Assembly (NCBI GenBank): GCA_025345505.1
Contig: JANVCC010000077.1
Location: 3,008,446 to 3,072,445, forward strand
DNA length: 64,000 bases
From: Todiramphus chloris collaris
Taxonomy: Eukaryota > Chordata > Aves > Coraciiformes > Alcedinidae
Direction of reading: 5' to 3'
Of the stretch, positions 62,413 to 64,000 are shown piece after piece (the first letter of the stretch is position 1; the number at the start of each line of letters is the position of its first letter). Position numbers and translations under genes: made by a program. Below the pieces are notes generated by a model. It was not told the origin of the DNA and ran no database searches. It worked only from the letters and a program-made list of their open reading frames with translations.

Positions 62413-63357
62413 AGAGATCTTAACAGTGGATAAAACACTTACTCAGATTAGTCTCCTGATATGATCACTAGTGGAATGGTAAATGGGACGGTTGTCATTA
62501 GGTTTCAGAGTTGTCACTCTGATGAATGTAGTTGCTTATAGGAAGTACTTAATTCTGTCCATGCTTTTTCCATGATGGAAGTACTACAAATTGTGTGATG
62601 TGCATAGGTTTTTTTGATATAAGAAGTAGAGATGCGCATTTTAGCTTTCTTTTAACCTCTAGAAGGCATTTTCAATCCATTATCTACAGAGAGGTTTCAC
62701 AGTGTGCTTTAGCTATCCCATGTATATGTCCCCTTTCCTTTCTAGTAACCAAAGAAAAACCTCAGATGTAAAGATGAGGAAATGCGTTATAATACCACAG
62801 TAAGAGCAGGAAAGTTCGTTTGTCTAAGGTGTATGCAATATTGCAGGTTGCTTCAGCCAGGCCCAGTTCCTGTATGATCCTCAGGGTTGGGTTTTTCATA
62901 CTATAGGAAAAATGTCAGCAGTGCATATTTTTATCTCAGTGCAATGCATCAGTGCAGAAGATAGGCTCAGGGCAGTGTAGTGTGCGTAAGTGAGAGAGCT
63001 GCTACTTGTGCAAGACACACAATTGCCTTGACTCCTGCTGTATGATCCAGGCTCTGCAAGTTGGAAAAGGCAGGAGAACTGGTGAGAGACCAGACTGGAG
63101 CTTTGTTTTACCTTGTCAGCCGTGCTAGTTTGTTTTCTCCAGAGGTTCAGGCAGCCTAGGGCCATTGTCTGTAGAGTTAATGTGGTTGTGAGATTCACTC
63201 CAAGACTGGGAATATGAGATGTCTTTGGGACAAGACTCTACTAAAGAGGAGGCTAGTAGTACTACAGTAACCTACAGTCCCCTGAAGTAGAGTCAGAAAG
63301 AAGATGAAGCTTATTGTATTAGTTGAAGAGGAATTAACATCTGGCAACAGCCACAAT

Positions 63358-63520
63358 GTATGTCGTTGGACATTGGGAAGGGTTTCTTCTCAGAGAAAGT
63401 GGTGGAGCAAGGCACCAGAAAGTTTTGTGAATCTTTGTCTTCAGAGATTTTTAAGACACATAGACGTGATCTGTTGGTAACAACCCTGCTCTGAATGGGC
63501 TCCTGTGATTCTTTGCCTCC
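63358..63520 (+). mobile_element. Degenerate CR1 3' fragment
   Basis: A weaker match to the CR1 tail runs in order: AGGGTTTCTTCTCAGAGAAA, GTGGTGGAGCAAGGCACCAG, TCTTCAGAGATTTTTAAGAC, ACATAGACGTGATCTGTTGG and AACCCTGCTCTGAATGGGCT. The terminal octamer repeat is nearly lost (TGTGATTCTTTG). It lies in SORCS3 intron 1 and looks much older than the other copies. Confidence 0.65.
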
Positions 63521-63844
63521 TGCTACCACTGATGCTATTCCTTTACCCTATGCAAGCTCTGAGGGCTGGCAGTGAAAAGCAGGTTGTACAAGTTCTCGCA
63601 GTGAAGCCTGTCTCTTCCGGGAATGATTCTTCTGAAGGCTGTTGGCAGTGTTCTGGTGTGATCTGCTAATGTACTGGTGGTTTGATGCTGAAACATTACT
63701 CACTCCCATGGCGAATTACAAGCTGGGGAGGCTGATGGGCTTGCTGTGTGCCAGGTAGTTTTTCATTAAGATGCCTAGCAATGCAGTGTGTGATGGGCAG
63801 AACAAAATGGGCAATATTTGCAATTCCAAATAGACTGCTATGCT

Positions 63845-63861
63845 GGGAAGGGAGGGAAGGG
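63845..63861 (+). repeat. G-quadruplex motif in SORCS3 intron 1
   Basis: GGGAAGGGAGGGAAGGG has four perfect G3 runs with loops of 2, 1 and 2 adenines. On the coding strand it would also be present in the pre-mRNA. Confidence 0.85.
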
Positions 63862-64000
63862 AGAAAATGAATCTTTAGGCAGGCAATGCTGCATTTAGTT
63901 GTCACCCATGGGTAACTGCTCCCAACAGTCCAGTTGGATCTCAGTCTAAAATGTATACTCCTAGAGTGCAGAATGTGGTAACAGAGCGATCATATTAATT

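Larger units (their letters stand above)
58802..64000 (+). other. SORCS3 intron 1 (5' part)
   Basis: The intron opens with GTGAGT at 58802, directly after the AGT codon of HNSS, in phase 0. No matching second exon (expected to begin with VILILTK-like residues) was seen before the window ends, consistent with the very long first introns of SorCS genes. CpG-rich sequence continues to about 59.1 kb, then composition turns AT-rich. Contents: a TCTG/TCTA microsatellite at 59842-59866, an AT-rich stretch at 59.6-60.15 kb, MIR-type relics (60846-60945, 61600-61822), a poly-T tract at 62372-62412, a degenerate CR1 (63358-63520) and a G-quadruplex motif (63845-63861). Confidence 0.85.

Noticed and set aside
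62758..62825. Possible reversed MIR core (AAAGATGAGGAAATGC...GTCTAAGG)
   Set aside because: Only the GATGAGGAAA segment matches; the rest does not follow the MIR order.
1..64000. CRISPR arrays, tRNA/rRNA genes, phage or plasmid genes, endogenous retroviral genes
   Set aside because: No regularly spaced repeats, no cloverleaf-type sequence noticed, no bacterial gene organisation and no retroviral coding motifs or paired LTRs were seen. The sequence is vertebrate.

Overview
The window is vertebrate nuclear DNA, most likely from a bird. Its long interspersed repeats are CR1 LINE 3' ends (about 4735-5007, 36563-36958, 45640-46266 and 63358-63520), several ending in the characteristic (ATTCTRTG)n tail. 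Interspersed repeats are sparse. A very GC-rich first exon contains an assembly gap. No bacterial, plasmid or phage organisation is present, and no CRISPR array, operon, tRNA or rRNA gene was recognised.

Only one protein-coding feature can be supported: the first coding exon of a SorCS-type VPS10-domain receptor, most likely SORCS3, on the + strand at 57913-58801. It is recognised by a signal peptide followed by GAEIT, a furin-type RSRR site, the SorCS-diagnostic [19 protein letters not shown] motif, and a GTGAGT splice donor directly after HNSS. A 400-N gap (58135-58534) interrupts the exon. Both gap edges lie exactly on codon boundaries, so the true missing length should be a multiple of 3, and 400 is not.

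Layout. 1-55.7 kb: AT-rich intergenic DNA upstream of the gene, with CR1 and MIR-type (CORE-SINE) relics, simple repeats, G-quadruplex motifs and a few homeodomain/POU-motif-rich stretches that could be conserved regulatory elements. 55.7-59.1 kb: CpG-island promoter domain, including two candidate upstream non-coding exons, a GC-box/GGC-rich core near 57.42-57.54 kb, and a long polypyrimidine/polypurine tract 5' of the start codon. 58,802-64,000: the beginning of intron 1, with MIR and CR1 relics and a textbook G-quadruplex motif. The remaining SORCS3 exons lie beyond the window.

The many short open frames elsewhere look like chance frames: none exceeds about 155 codons outside the CpG island, none shows a recognisable domain, and many overlap others on the opposite strand. 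I did not find an undescribed biological system. The most useful observations are the frame-inconsistent gap in SORCS3 exon 1, the possible spliced upstream leader, and the non-B-DNA motifs and candidate enhancers.
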